From Gemmatimonadota bacterium (GTDB lineage Bacteria > Gemmatimonadota > Gemmatimonadetes > Longimicrobiales > Gaopeijiaceae), in contig SLFU01000142.1 of NCBI GenBank assembly GCA_007124095.1, positions 1-38,117 of the forward strand: DNA of 38,117 nucleotides. Direction: 5' to 3'. Under the pieces are notes generated by a model. It had not been told where the DNA came from, searched no databases, and saw only the letters and a list, made by a program, of their open reading frames with translations. Below are positions 8,739-17,018 of the stretch, in pieces. A program made the translations under genes and the position numbers. Numbering within the stretch: the first letter of the stretch is position 1; each line of letters opens with the position of its first letter.

Positions 8739-9221
8739 TCAAGGAACGTGCGGCTCCCTACCGGAAATGCTCTCCAGCCGAGTCTGCACCGTCCGGAGGT
8801 GGTCGGGATCCCGCAGAACGAGGAGAACCGTGTCGTCTCCGGCCAGAGTCCCAAGGAGCTCGGGCCACTCCTCCAGGTCGATGGCGAGACCCACGGCCTG
8901 TGCGCCCCCGGTGGTCGTTCGGACCACGAGAAGGGAGCCGGTCCCCTCGGCCGAGAGAAAGAGAGTGGGGAGGAGGGCCTCCAGAGGCGGTGTGTTCTCC
9001 CTCTCCTCGGCAAGGGTGTAATAGGCTTCGCCTTCCGCCCCGGTGACCTTGACGAGGCGGAGCTCCCGCACATCCCGGGAGAGCGTGGCCTGGGTCACAT
9101 CGATCCCCTCCGCGCTCAGAAGCGCCCGGAGCCCTGCCTGGCTCCCCACCCGCTGCGAGCGAATCAGCCTGAGAATTGCCGAGTGTCGTGTCCGTTTGGC
9201 CACCGTCTTCTCCCCAGTCAC
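8739..9221 (-). CDS. argR: Arginine repressor ArgR
   Basis: RTRHSAILRLIRSQRVGSQAGLRALLSAEGIDVTQATLSRDVRELRLVKV (winged HTH SR motif) and C-terminal GTGSLLVVRTTTGGAQAVGLAIDLEEWPELLGTLAGDDTVLLVLRD. Confidence 0.95.
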   Translation of the reverse strand: MTGEKTVAKRTRHSAILRLIRSQRVGSQAGLRALLSAEGIDVTQATLSRDVRELRLVKVTGAEGEAYYTLAEERENTPPLEALLPTLFLSAEGTGSLLVVRTTTGGAQAVGLAIDLEEWPELLGTLAGDDTVLLVLRDPDHLRTVQTRLESISGREPHVP

Positions 9222-9583
9222 ACGTTCCCATCCGCCTGCCCGCCGAGCGCCAGCCCCGCCATCCGGCGCAGACGCTCCGGCTCCACCCCCAGGCTTCGCT
9301 CGGTTTCACTCCCCCCTTGGAACCGAATCACGGTGGGGAGGCTCGCCACACCGTAGCGCTCGAAGAGAGTGGGGGCCTCGTCGGCGTCCACCTTGACGAC
9401 CTTCACCGTGTCTCCCGCCGCGGCCATCACTTCCTCGAGATACGGGACCAGCCAGGCGCAAGGCGCACACCATCCCGCCGAGAAAGCAACCAAGACCGGA
9501 ATGTCCGAATCGAGGACCTGCTGCCGGAACTGGCCCTCCGTCAGCACCGGGGGGCCGGTCCCCGTCTCCCTCCCTGCGCTCAT
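9218..9583 (-). CDS. Thioredoxin-family protein (WCAPC active site)
   Basis: VLVAFSAGWCAPCAWLVPYLEEV...VKVVKVDADEAPTLFERYGVASLPTVIRF; start set at MSAGRETG. Confidence 0.9.
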   Translation of the reverse strand: MSAGRETGTGPPVLTEGQFRQQVLDSDIPVLVAFSAGWCAPCAWLVPYLEEVMAAAGDTVKVVKVDADEAPTLFERYGVASLPTVIRFQGGSETERSLGVEPERLRRMAGLALGGQADGNV

Positions 9584-9644
9584 GCTGGTTCCCGAATTGG
9601 AAAGGTACGGTTCGAGTTGCACCGCCGAAAAGGCCACCACCGGA

Positions 9645-9661
9645 GGTGCACGAAGTGCACC
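9645..9661. repeat. Perfect inverted repeat GGTGCAC-GAA-GTGCACC between prfC and thioredoxin gene
   Basis: 7-bp arms with 3-nt spacer read directly from sequence. Confidence 0.7.
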
Positions 9662-9707
9662 AGCCCGCCGCGGGGGCAGTGTCTGTAGAGGGGGCGTGGC
9701 ATGGCCG

Positions 9708-11348
9708 TCACCCCTGGGCCATCCGATGGAACTCGATCTTGGTCTCCCGTCCCTCGATCGACTGCCGAACCCACTCGCTCCGGAAGAGGAGCAGCGGCCG
9801 CTGATGGCGATCGTGCACGAGGGCGCAATCGTGGCCACGAGCCACCCGCCTCAGCTCGGAGTCCGGCCCCGTCACCCAGCGGGCGTCCCGGTAGGGAAGC
9901 GGCTCGAGTCGAGCTGAAATCCCGTACTCGTGCTCGAGCCGGTGCAATAGGACATCGAACTGGAGCGGACCCACCACCCCCACCACCGGGGCCGGGCCGG
10001 TTGCGCCATCGGTGAAGAAGACCTGGACGGCGCCCTCCTCCGAGAGCTGGAGGAGCCCCTTGTCCAGGTGCTTACGCCTGAGGGGGTCGGGCACCTGCAC
10101 TCGGGCGAAGTGCTCGGGAGAAAAGGATGGAATCCCGTCGAACTCGAGTTCGGTGTCGGTCACGAGGGTATCTCCGATCTGAAGACTCCCCCGGTCGTGG
10201 ATCCCCACCACGTCCCCCGGCCACGCCGAGGTCACGGCCTCCCGCTCCTGGGCGAAGAATTGCTGCGGACGAGCCAACCGGATCGGCTTCCCCGAGCGGG
10301 TATTCAGAACGGTAGCCCCGGCTTCGAACCTCCCGGAGCACACCCGGATGAAGGCCACCCGGTCCCGGTGCTTCGGGTCCATGTTCGCCTGGATCTTGAA
10401 GACGAACCCACTGAACGCCTCGTCGGTTGGGGCCACCTCCACCTTCTCCGACCCCTTCGCCGCGGGCCGACGACCCGGGGGGGGGGCGTGACGGAGGAAG
10501 TGATCGAGGAAGGACTCCACACCGAAGTTGGTGAGGGCGCTCCCGAAGAAGACCGGAGAGAGCTCGCCCCGCAGGAGCGCCTCCCCGTCGAAGGGTGACC
10601 CCGCGGCGTCGAGGAGCTCGATCTCCTCGGCCAAGCGGTCCCGGGCCCGGCCCCCGAGGAGAGCCTCCACCTTGGGGTCGTCCAGGCCGGCGACCTCCTC
10701 GGGCGCCCGCGTCTGACCGTGATCCTTTCCCTTCTCGAAAAGGTTGAGCGTCCCGGCACTCCGGTCGTAGACGCCGAGGAGGTTTGTGCCATCGGTGGCC
10801 GGCCAGGTGATCGGGGCGCAGCGGATCCCCAGATCGGCCTCGACGTCGTCGAGGAGTTGGAGGGGGGGCACCCCCACCCGGTCGCACTTGTTCACGAAGG
10901 TGAAGATCGGGATCCTTCTCATCCGGCACACCTCGAAGAGCTTCCGGGTCTGATCTTCCACCCCCTTTCGGTTGTCGAGCAGCATGACTGCTGAGTCCGC
11001 GGCAATCAACGTTCGGTACGTGTCTTCGGAAAAGTCCTGGTGACCCGGGGTATCGAGAAGGTTGATCCGGAATCCTCCATAGTCGAAATGCAGGGCGCTG
11101 GAGGTCACTGAGATGCCGCGCTCGCGCTCCATCTCCATCCAATCCGACGTCGCGTGGCGGGCAGCCCGCCTCGCCTTCACCGAGCCCGCGAGATGAATCG
11201 CGCCTCCATACAGGAGAAGCTTCTCGGTGAGGGTGGTCTTCCCCGCATCCGGATGGCTGATGATCGCAAAGGTTCGGCGGCGCCCGACTTCCGCTGCCAG
11301 GGTGGACTGACTCAAGCTGAGGAACTCCCCACATGTGGGCCGATGCAT
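9708..11348 (-). CDS. prfC: Peptide chain release factor 3
   Basis: RRTFAIISHPDAGKTTLTEKLLLYGGAIHLAGSVKARRAARHATSDWMEMERERGISVTSSALHFDYGGFRINLLDTPGHQDFSEDTYRTLIAADSAVMLLDNRKGVEDQT..., RF-3 specific. Start set at MHRPTCGEF with GAGG SD 8 nt upstream. Confidence 0.96.
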   Translation of the reverse strand: MHRPTCGEFLSLSQSTLAAEVGRRRTFAIISHPDAGKTTLTEKLLLYGGAIHLAGSVKARRAARHATSDWMEMERERGISVTSSALHFDYGGFRINLLDTPGHQDFSEDTYRTLIAADSAVMLLDNRKGVEDQTRKLFEVCRMRRIPIFTFVNKCDRVGVPPLQLLDDVEADLGIRCAPITWPATDGTNLLGVYDRSAGTLNLFEKGKDHGQTRAPEEVAGLDDPKVEALLGGRARDRLAEEIELLDAAGSPFDGEALLRGELSPVFFGSALTNFGVESFLDHFLRHAPPPGRRPAAKGSEKVEVAPTDEAFSGFVFKIQANMDPKHRDRVAFIRVCSGRFEAGATVLNTRSGKPIRLARPQQFFAQEREAVTSAWPGDVVGIHDRGSLQIGDTLVTDTELEFDGIPSFSPEHFARVQVPDPLRRKHLDKGLLQLSEEGAVQVFFTDGATGPAPVVGVVGPLQFDVLLHRLEHEYGISARLEPLPYRDARWVTGPDSELRRVARGHDCALVHDRHQRPLLLFRSEWVRQSIEGRETKIEFHRMAQG

Positions 11349-11472
11349 CGATGCAACCTCGAGAAATCGCCGGGCTCCCGAATGGACCCCGGGCGCACGG
11401 GAGGGCGTAGTGTAATCAAACTCCGATCTCCGTTCACTCGTTCCCAGCTCCTCGAACTGCCGCGACTCCCAC

Positions 11473-13638
11473 TTGCCTCCCAGACGCCTTCCCCCTTTCT
11501 CCGCCCTCCTCCTTGCCTGGGCGACACTCCTTCCGGGTCCTGACCTCGGCGCACAGCTTCCTCCAGGAACACCATCTGGAGCCCCCATCGAGCCATCCCG
11601 GGAGCCGGTAGACGTTGGGGAGTGGAACAGCCCTTGGGTTCTCGAGCTGGTCGAGCGAGGACGTGAGACCCGGAGCGACCTTGCCCTCGGCGGTGACCTC
11701 GAATCCTATGAGGCGCTGACCGAAGGGTACGTCTACTTTTTCCTGGACCCAGAGGAAGGAGAGCGCGCCTTGATCCGGGTCGACCAGGTGGCCGTGGAGC
11801 TGAGGTGGGCGGCCCCCGACCACATCCAGCAGAATATCGTGGGTGAGCGCAGTGAAACCCGGCTTCCGGTGCGGGAGTTCCGCTACTATCTCGACCGCCT
11901 CACCCTGGTCCAGCACGGCTTCGAAGATGAGATTCGCGTCGGATCGGGGATGGACGTGGCGGGTGTGCCTCACCCTCTGGCTCCCACCCCGCCGGGCCTT
12001 CCCCCGGATGGACAGCGCGGCCCGAGCCCCTACGACTTCCGGTTGGCCGACTCCCTCTCGATCACCCTCCCGGGTCGCCCAGAGCCGCTCCGGATCTACG
12101 AGGTGGACGTGCGACCGCGGGTCACCTCCGAGCCTGGAATCATGGGCACGATCCTGCTCGACCGAGAGACGGCGAGCATTGTGCGGATGGCCTTTACCTT
12201 CACCCCAGCTTCGTACGTCGATCCGCGCACAGATCGGATCTCCGTTGAGTTGGATTATGGCCTGTGGGAGAACCGTTACTGGCTCCCCAACCTCCAGCGG
12301 CTCGAGGTGCGTCGGGAACTCCCCGACTTCGACCTCGGGGTGGGAACGGTCATCCGGGCGATCCTCCGGGTCACCGACTACGAGCTCAACGTGCCTCTTC
12401 CGGAGGGATTCCGGGATGCCCCCCGGGTTACTGCGCGCCCGGAGTCCGAGCGACGGGAGTACCCGTTCGCTGAAGGTCTCTTCGACGGACTGGAGCGCGA
12501 TGGGCTGGCGGACCTCCTCGTCGATGCCGACCCCCGGGAGCTTCGGGCGCAGGCGCGAGAATCGTTGGATGGGCGCCCCCCTTCCGGCCTCTCTACGACC
12601 CGGATGCACCTCCCTCGGGCCTCCTCCGCCCTGCGCTACAACCGGGTCGAAGGCCTCTTTCTGGGGATGGGCGGAAGCTTCCATCCCCGAGCCGACCTCC
12701 GAGTCCGTGGGCACGGAGGCTACGCACTCGCCGAAAATCGACCGCGCGGCGGTCTGGGGATGGAGGTGCTGCTCAGCGGAGCCTGGAGCGTCGAGATGCG
12801 CCTCCGCCACGGGGAACTCGAGGATCTCGGACTCGCACCGGGAATCGACCCGCTCCTCTCGACCGTCTCGGCATTGGTCCGTGGCGAGGACTACCGCGAC
12901 CCTTTCCGAGTCACGGACGCCGAAGCGAGGCTGGTCCACACCCCGGGAGCCGGTTCTACAGTCTCGCTTGGGTTGGCGGTCGAGCGGCAGCAGCGATCCG
13001 TCCTTGGCGTGACCGAACCGCCTTTGAACGACGATCGGGGGTTCCGCCCGGTTCGTTCCGTCGCAGAGGGCGACTTCCTCCGCGCCGTCGCGGCGACCCG
13101 TACGGCTTTCTCGTGGCCCGGCGGCGGTCGCGGAAGAGGTGAGACCCGAGCGACACTTCGAACTGGCGGCTCGGGGTCGGGGATAGCGCTGAGCGCGAGC
13201 GGGGAGGGCCGCTGGGGTCCGCCGTCGGGCGCTCGGGAGATCAAGGTTCAGGCACAGGGAAGGGGTTGGTGGGGCGATCCTCTCCCCCAGGGACACCGAC
13301 TGCTCGGAGGGAGGGGAACGCTCCCGGGCTATCCATACCGTAGCTTCCTCGGAGAGCGGCTGGTGACGGCCTCCCTCGTGGCGTCCGCCGATGTGGCGGG
13401 AGCATTTCTCCGGATCCGTGGGGGTCTGCACGGAGGTTGGGCCGACGGAGGACATCCGGAGGTAGCGGCGGCGTGGGAGGCCGAGGGCACCCGGGGAATC
13501 GCCGCCGCCGGGTCCGTCGGAGTCGGGCTGGCCTGGGATCTCTTCCGAGTGGACCTCGCAAGGGGAGCCAGCGACTCGAAAGGTGGTGAATGGCAGCTCC
13601 TTCTCTCCCTGGACCCGCGGTGGTGGGATCGGCTCTGA
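11473..13638 (+). CDS. Predicted outer-membrane protein with signal peptide and C-terminal beta-barrel-like region (DUF5686-like by motif impression)
   Basis: 721 aa; signal peptide LPPFSALLLAWATLLPGPDLGAQ; PGIMGTILLDRETASIVRMAFTFTPASYVDPRTDRISVELDYGLWENRYWLPNLQRLEVRRE; C-terminal repeats of amphipathic strands ending ...LLLSLDPRWWDRL. Confidence 0.72.
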   Translation: MPPRRLPPFSALLLAWATLLPGPDLGAQLPPGTPSGAPIEPSREPVDVGEWNSPWVLELVERGRETRSDLALGGDLESYEALTEGYVYFFLDPEEGERALIRVDQVAVELRWAAPDHIQQNIVGERSETRLPVREFRYYLDRLTLVQHGFEDEIRVGSGMDVAGVPHPLAPTPPGLPPDGQRGPSPYDFRLADSLSITLPGRPEPLRIYEVDVRPRVTSEPGIMGTILLDRETASIVRMAFTFTPASYVDPRTDRISVELDYGLWENRYWLPNLQRLEVRRELPDFDLGVGTVIRAILRVTDYELNVPLPEGFRDAPRVTARPESERREYPFAEGLFDGLERDGLADLLVDADPRELRAQARESLDGRPPSGLSTTRMHLPRASSALRYNRVEGLFLGMGGSFHPRADLRVRGHGGYALAENRPRGGLGMEVLLSGAWSVEMRLRHGELEDLGLAPGIDPLLSTVSALVRGEDYRDPFRVTDAEARLVHTPGAGSTVSLGLAVERQQRSVLGVTEPPLNDDRGFRPVRSVAEGDFLRAVAATRTAFSWPGGGRGRGETRATLRTGGSGSGIALSASGEGRWGPPSGAREIKVQAQGRGWWGDPLPQGHRLLGGRGTLPGYPYRSFLGERLVTASLVASADVAGAFLRIRGGLHGGWADGGHPEVAAAWEAEGTRGIAAAGSVGVGLAWDLFRVDLARGASDSKGGEWQLLLSLDPRWWDRL

Positions 13639-13706
13639 CCCCCGGCTTGAACCCGACATCGGCAGAGGGCGAAGGACCGGCCTGTCCAAAGCCCCCCCCT
13701 GTGCCC

Positions 13707-13712
13707 TATATT
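13707..13712 (+). promoter_or_regulatory. Candidate -10 element (TATATT) upstream of the GGDEF/HD-GYP gene
   Basis: AT-rich CCTATATTTTC in a very GC-rich background, 65 nt upstream of the start; -35 not convincing. Confidence 0.35.
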
Positions 13713-13776
13713 TTCAATCGAACTTTGCAGGATCGCCCGCCCGCACGTATCTAAGGTCAAGGAAAAGGTGCAGGAA

Positions 13777-15891
13777 ATGTCCGAACGCTCTCTCGATGGC
13801 GCTCGCAGAGTACCCCTCCGCGCGTTGGGGCTCTCCTTCGCCGCCCTTCTCGTGCCCGTCATTGGAGCTCTCAGGTTCCCGGATCAGTTGGGGGAAGTCG
13901 GTATGCTCCTCTGGCTCGTCGCCCTGATCCCGGCCTTTCTCCTTGCTTATCATCGCGGCTGGAGCGGGGTCGCCACCGCGCTCGCTATCGGAATGGCCAC
14001 CCTCTCGATTACGCAGGCCGTGGCCAACTCATTGGGAGGAGAGGTGCCGGACCTCCTCTTCCCGATCGTAGTCGCCTACCTCGCGATTTCGCTGGGCATC
14101 GGCTGGGTCACAGAGCTTCTCCACCGGGAACGCACGGACATCGAAAACCTGGCCCTCACCGATTCGCTCACGGAACTCCCGAACCGGCGCCACGCGATGG
14201 TCTTTCTGGAAAACGAGTTCGGCGCGGCGGAGCGAGGCCGACCGCTTGCAGTGGCCCTCTTCGATGTGGACAACTTCAAGGAGTACAACGATAGATTCGG
14301 GCATCAGGCCGGTGATGAGGCGCTCCAGAAGTTCGGTGAGACGCTCCTTTCGACAACTCGACGGATGAACCTGTCGGCCAGATTCGGCGGGGAGGAGTTC
14401 CTGACGATCCTGGCTGGCTCGGAAGCGGAAGGGGCCCACATCTTCGCTGAGCGGGTCCAGGAGGCTCTCCTCCTGGAGCAACCATCCCAGGGCCAACTCA
14501 CGGTCAGCGCCGGCGTGGCGGCCTACCATCCCTCGATGGGGTCACCCGACGAGCTCCTGGCGGCTGCCGACGCGGCACTCTACCGGGCAAAGGCGGAGGG
14601 ACGAAACCGGGTGCGCGTCTTCGGTCGCCCCGACGATTCGGCCACCGAGACCGAGGACGCGATGCACGAGGCGGTCCTGGAAAAGCTGCGAGCGACCGGA
14701 CCCTGTCCCGAATATGGCGGAGCACATGGCTCCTCAGGTCCCGCTCCGCCCCAGCTCCTCATCCTTTCCAAGCAGATCACGGGCCGTGCTGACGACCCGA
14801 GCGCCCTCGTGGTCGAGAACTCCGCGCCGGTTCGCAGGCTCATCTCGACGGTCCTCGGCAGGGAGGGGTTCAGCGTGGTCGAGGCCCCGACGCCCTCGGA
14901 GGGACTACGGGCCCTCAGCCGGGAGTTCGACATGGTCCTCGCGGAGGTCGGGACTCCGAGCGCCGCCGGAAAGGAGTTGATCTCGGTCGCGAAGGCTCGA
15001 TGGCCTGGATCCCAAGTGCTGGCACTGACCGAGTTCCGTCAGGGAGCGTCCATCGCCGAGGCGCTGGACGCTCCGGCGGACCGATGTCTCTTCAAGCCCT
15101 TTGGAGTTCCGGAGCTCCGGGCGCACCTCCTGGATGCGCTCTCCCGGAGCCGATTGGAGGCATCCGGAGAGGCGACGCCTTCGGGGGAGCTCCCACCCGA
15201 GTGGAAAGCGGCCCGGAGGACCATCCTGAAGAGCACCCGCGCCCTCGTCACCGTGATCGAGGCCCGGGCTCCGTGGGTCCGCGGCCACGCAACCAGGGTG
15301 GCAAACTACGCCGAGGCGCTCGCCCGAGCGATGGGCGACGCCACCGGCAGGCTGGAACTGGACACCTTCCGGATCGCGTGTGAGCTTCACGATGTGGGGA
15401 AGATCGCAATTCCCGAGGGCGTGCTTTCGAAGGAAGGGCCCCGGACCCCGGAAGAGCTGCTTTGGATCCAGCGGCACCCTGTTCTGGGAAGAAGGCTCCT
15501 GGAGCCGATTCCCGACGGCGGCTTGTTCGCGACGGTCGCCGGGGGACACCACGAAAGATGGGATGGCGAGGGGTACCCCGAAGGCCGAGCTGGGGAGGGC
15601 ATTCCCCTACCGGCCCGAATCGTGGCGGTCGCGAACGTCCTCGATAGCCTTGCCGGACCGACGGCGCACCGGGGTGAACTTCCCTGGGACGAAGCGGTAG
15701 AGGAGACGCTGGGGCGGTTCGGGAGCCACTTCGATCCGAACCTGGAAGGCCCCTTCCGGGACGCGCTTCCCGCAATCGAAGAGTTGTTCAGCAAAGAACG
15801 AGGACCGTTCCAACATGAGTCTGCGAACCTCTCGCCGGAGCCAGTCGTTCACCGAGTCCGTGATCCGGGAGATGACCCGGGTCTCGGATGA
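13777..15891 (+). CDS. Membrane-anchored diguanylate cyclase (GGDEF) - degenerate receiver - HD-GYP protein
   Basis: Several N-terminal TM segments; LTDSLTELPNRRHAM...LFDVDNFKEYNDRFGHQAGDEAL...ARFGGEEF; receiver-like SALVVENSAPVRRLISTVL...MVLAEVGTP...LFKPF; HD-GYP CELHDVGKIAIPEGVL, HHERWDGEGYPEGRAGEGIPLPARI. ATG at 13777 preferred over GTG at 13768. Confidence 0.93.
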   Translation: MSERSLDGARRVPLRALGLSFAALLVPVIGALRFPDQLGEVGMLLWLVALIPAFLLAYHRGWSGVATALAIGMATLSITQAVANSLGGEVPDLLFPIVVAYLAISLGIGWVTELLHRERTDIENLALTDSLTELPNRRHAMVFLENEFGAAERGRPLAVALFDVDNFKEYNDRFGHQAGDEALQKFGETLLSTTRRMNLSARFGGEEFLTILAGSEAEGAHIFAERVQEALLLEQPSQGQLTVSAGVAAYHPSMGSPDELLAAADAALYRAKAEGRNRVRVFGRPDDSATETEDAMHEAVLEKLRATGPCPEYGGAHGSSGPAPPQLLILSKQITGRADDPSALVVENSAPVRRLISTVLGREGFSVVEAPTPSEGLRALSREFDMVLAEVGTPSAAGKELISVAKARWPGSQVLALTEFRQGASIAEALDAPADRCLFKPFGVPELRAHLLDALSRSRLEASGEATPSGELPPEWKAARRTILKSTRALVTVIEARAPWVRGHATRVANYAEALARAMGDATGRLELDTFRIACELHDVGKIAIPEGVLSKEGPRTPEELLWIQRHPVLGRRLLEPIPDGGLFATVAGGHHERWDGEGYPEGRAGEGIPLPARIVAVANVLDSLAGPTAHRGELPWDEAVEETLGRFGSHFDPNLEGPFRDALPAIEELFSKERGPFQHESANLSPEPVVHRVRDPGDDPGLG

Positions 15892-16987
15892 AGCCGGAGC
15901 CGTAAATCTCGCTCAGGGGTTCCCCGACTTTCCAGCGCCCGGGGTGCTCAAGGACGAGGCGTGCCGGGCCATTCATGAGGACGTCAACCAATACGCGATG
16001 ACGTGGGGGAGTCCCCGGCTTCGTCACGCCCTTTCGGGATGGTACGAACGCCGGTACGGAATGGCCGTCGACCCGGACCGTGAGATCACCGTGACGTGTG
16101 GAGCCACCGAGGCGATGGCCTCGGTGTTCCTTGCCCTCTTCGACCCCGAAGACGAGGTGATCGTACCGGAACCCTTCTACGAGAACTATGGACCGGACGC
16201 GATTCTCGCCGGAGCGCGCCCACGCTTCCTCTCCCTGGCCCCCCCGGATTACCGCCTCACCCCCGACCGGATCCGGGAGTCCGTTGGGCCCAGAACGCGA
16301 GCGATCGTCCTCAACACTCCGAACAACCCGACCGGACGAGCTTTCTCCCGCTCGGAGCTCGAAGGCGTGGCGGACGTCTGCAGGGAGCACGACCTGGTCG
16401 CAATCACGGACGAGATCTACGAGTGCCTTCGCTACGAGGGGCCCCACATCCCGATCGCGACCCTTCCCGGCATGTCCGACCGTACGATCACGGTATCCGG
16501 AATCAGCAAGACTTTCAGCGTGACCGGATGGAGGGTCGGAACCGTGGTGGCCCCGGAGGACCTGACCGGGGCGATCCGCAAGGTGCACGACTTCCTTACC
16601 GTGGGCGCTCCCGCCCCGCTCCAGGAGGCCGCCGCATACGCCTATGGGGAAGACATGGGAGAGGCGTATTTCGACGAGCTTCTGAGCCGGTACCGGAGCC
16701 GGCGAGATCTCCTCGTCGAGGGACTCCGGGAAGCCGGCTTCATTTGCGGGATCCCCGAGGGTGCGTACTACATCCTCGCGGATTTCTCGGAGATCTCGGC
16801 GGAAGGAGATCACAGCTTCGCTCGCACCCTGGCCCGGGAGGCCGGTGTCGCTCCCGTTCCGGGGAGCAGCTTCTTTCACGATCCGGAGCTCGGGCGCTCC
16901 CTCGTCCGCTTCACCTTCTGCAAAGAGATGGAGACGCTCGAAGAGGCAGTGACCCGACTGCGCACCTTTGCTGGGGCGGGGGTCTGA
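15815..16987 (+). CDS. PLP-dependent class I/II aminotransferase (kynurenine/methionine aminotransferase-like)
   Basis: FTESVIREMTRVSDEAGAVNLAQGFPDFPAP, CGATEAMASVFLALFDPEDEVIVPEPFYENY, LNTPNNPTGRAFS, ITDEIYECLRYEG, SGISKTFSVTGWRVG (PLP Lys). Confidence 0.93.
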   Translation: MSLRTSRRSQSFTESVIREMTRVSDEAGAVNLAQGFPDFPAPGVLKDEACRAIHEDVNQYAMTWGSPRLRHALSGWYERRYGMAVDPDREITVTCGATEAMASVFLALFDPEDEVIVPEPFYENYGPDAILAGARPRFLSLAPPDYRLTPDRIRESVGPRTRAIVLNTPNNPTGRAFSRSELEGVADVCREHDLVAITDEIYECLRYEGPHIPIATLPGMSDRTITVSGISKTFSVTGWRVGTVVAPEDLTGAIRKVHDFLTVGAPAPLQEAAAYAYGEDMGEAYFDELLSRYRSRRDLLVEGLREAGFICGIPEGAYYILADFSEISAEGDHSFARTLAREAGVAPVPGSSFFHDPELGRSLVRFTFCKEMETLEEAVTRLRTFAGAGV

Positions 16988-17018
16988 CCTCCCCACCTCG
17001 GAGCTCCGATATAGCCCC

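Noticed and set aside
11344-11355. TGCATCGATGCA palindrome overlapping the prfC start codon
   Set aside because: Spacer is 2 nt rather than the 4 nt of the ARG box, and part of it is coding/SD context; probably chance.
11434-13689. 751-aa minus-strand ORF antisense to the outer-membrane protein, longer than the sense ORF
   Set aside because: Low-complexity Arg/Pro/Gly/Ser-rich translation without recognisable domains; the sense strand has a signal peptide and coherent strand pattern. Typical high-GC shadow ORF.
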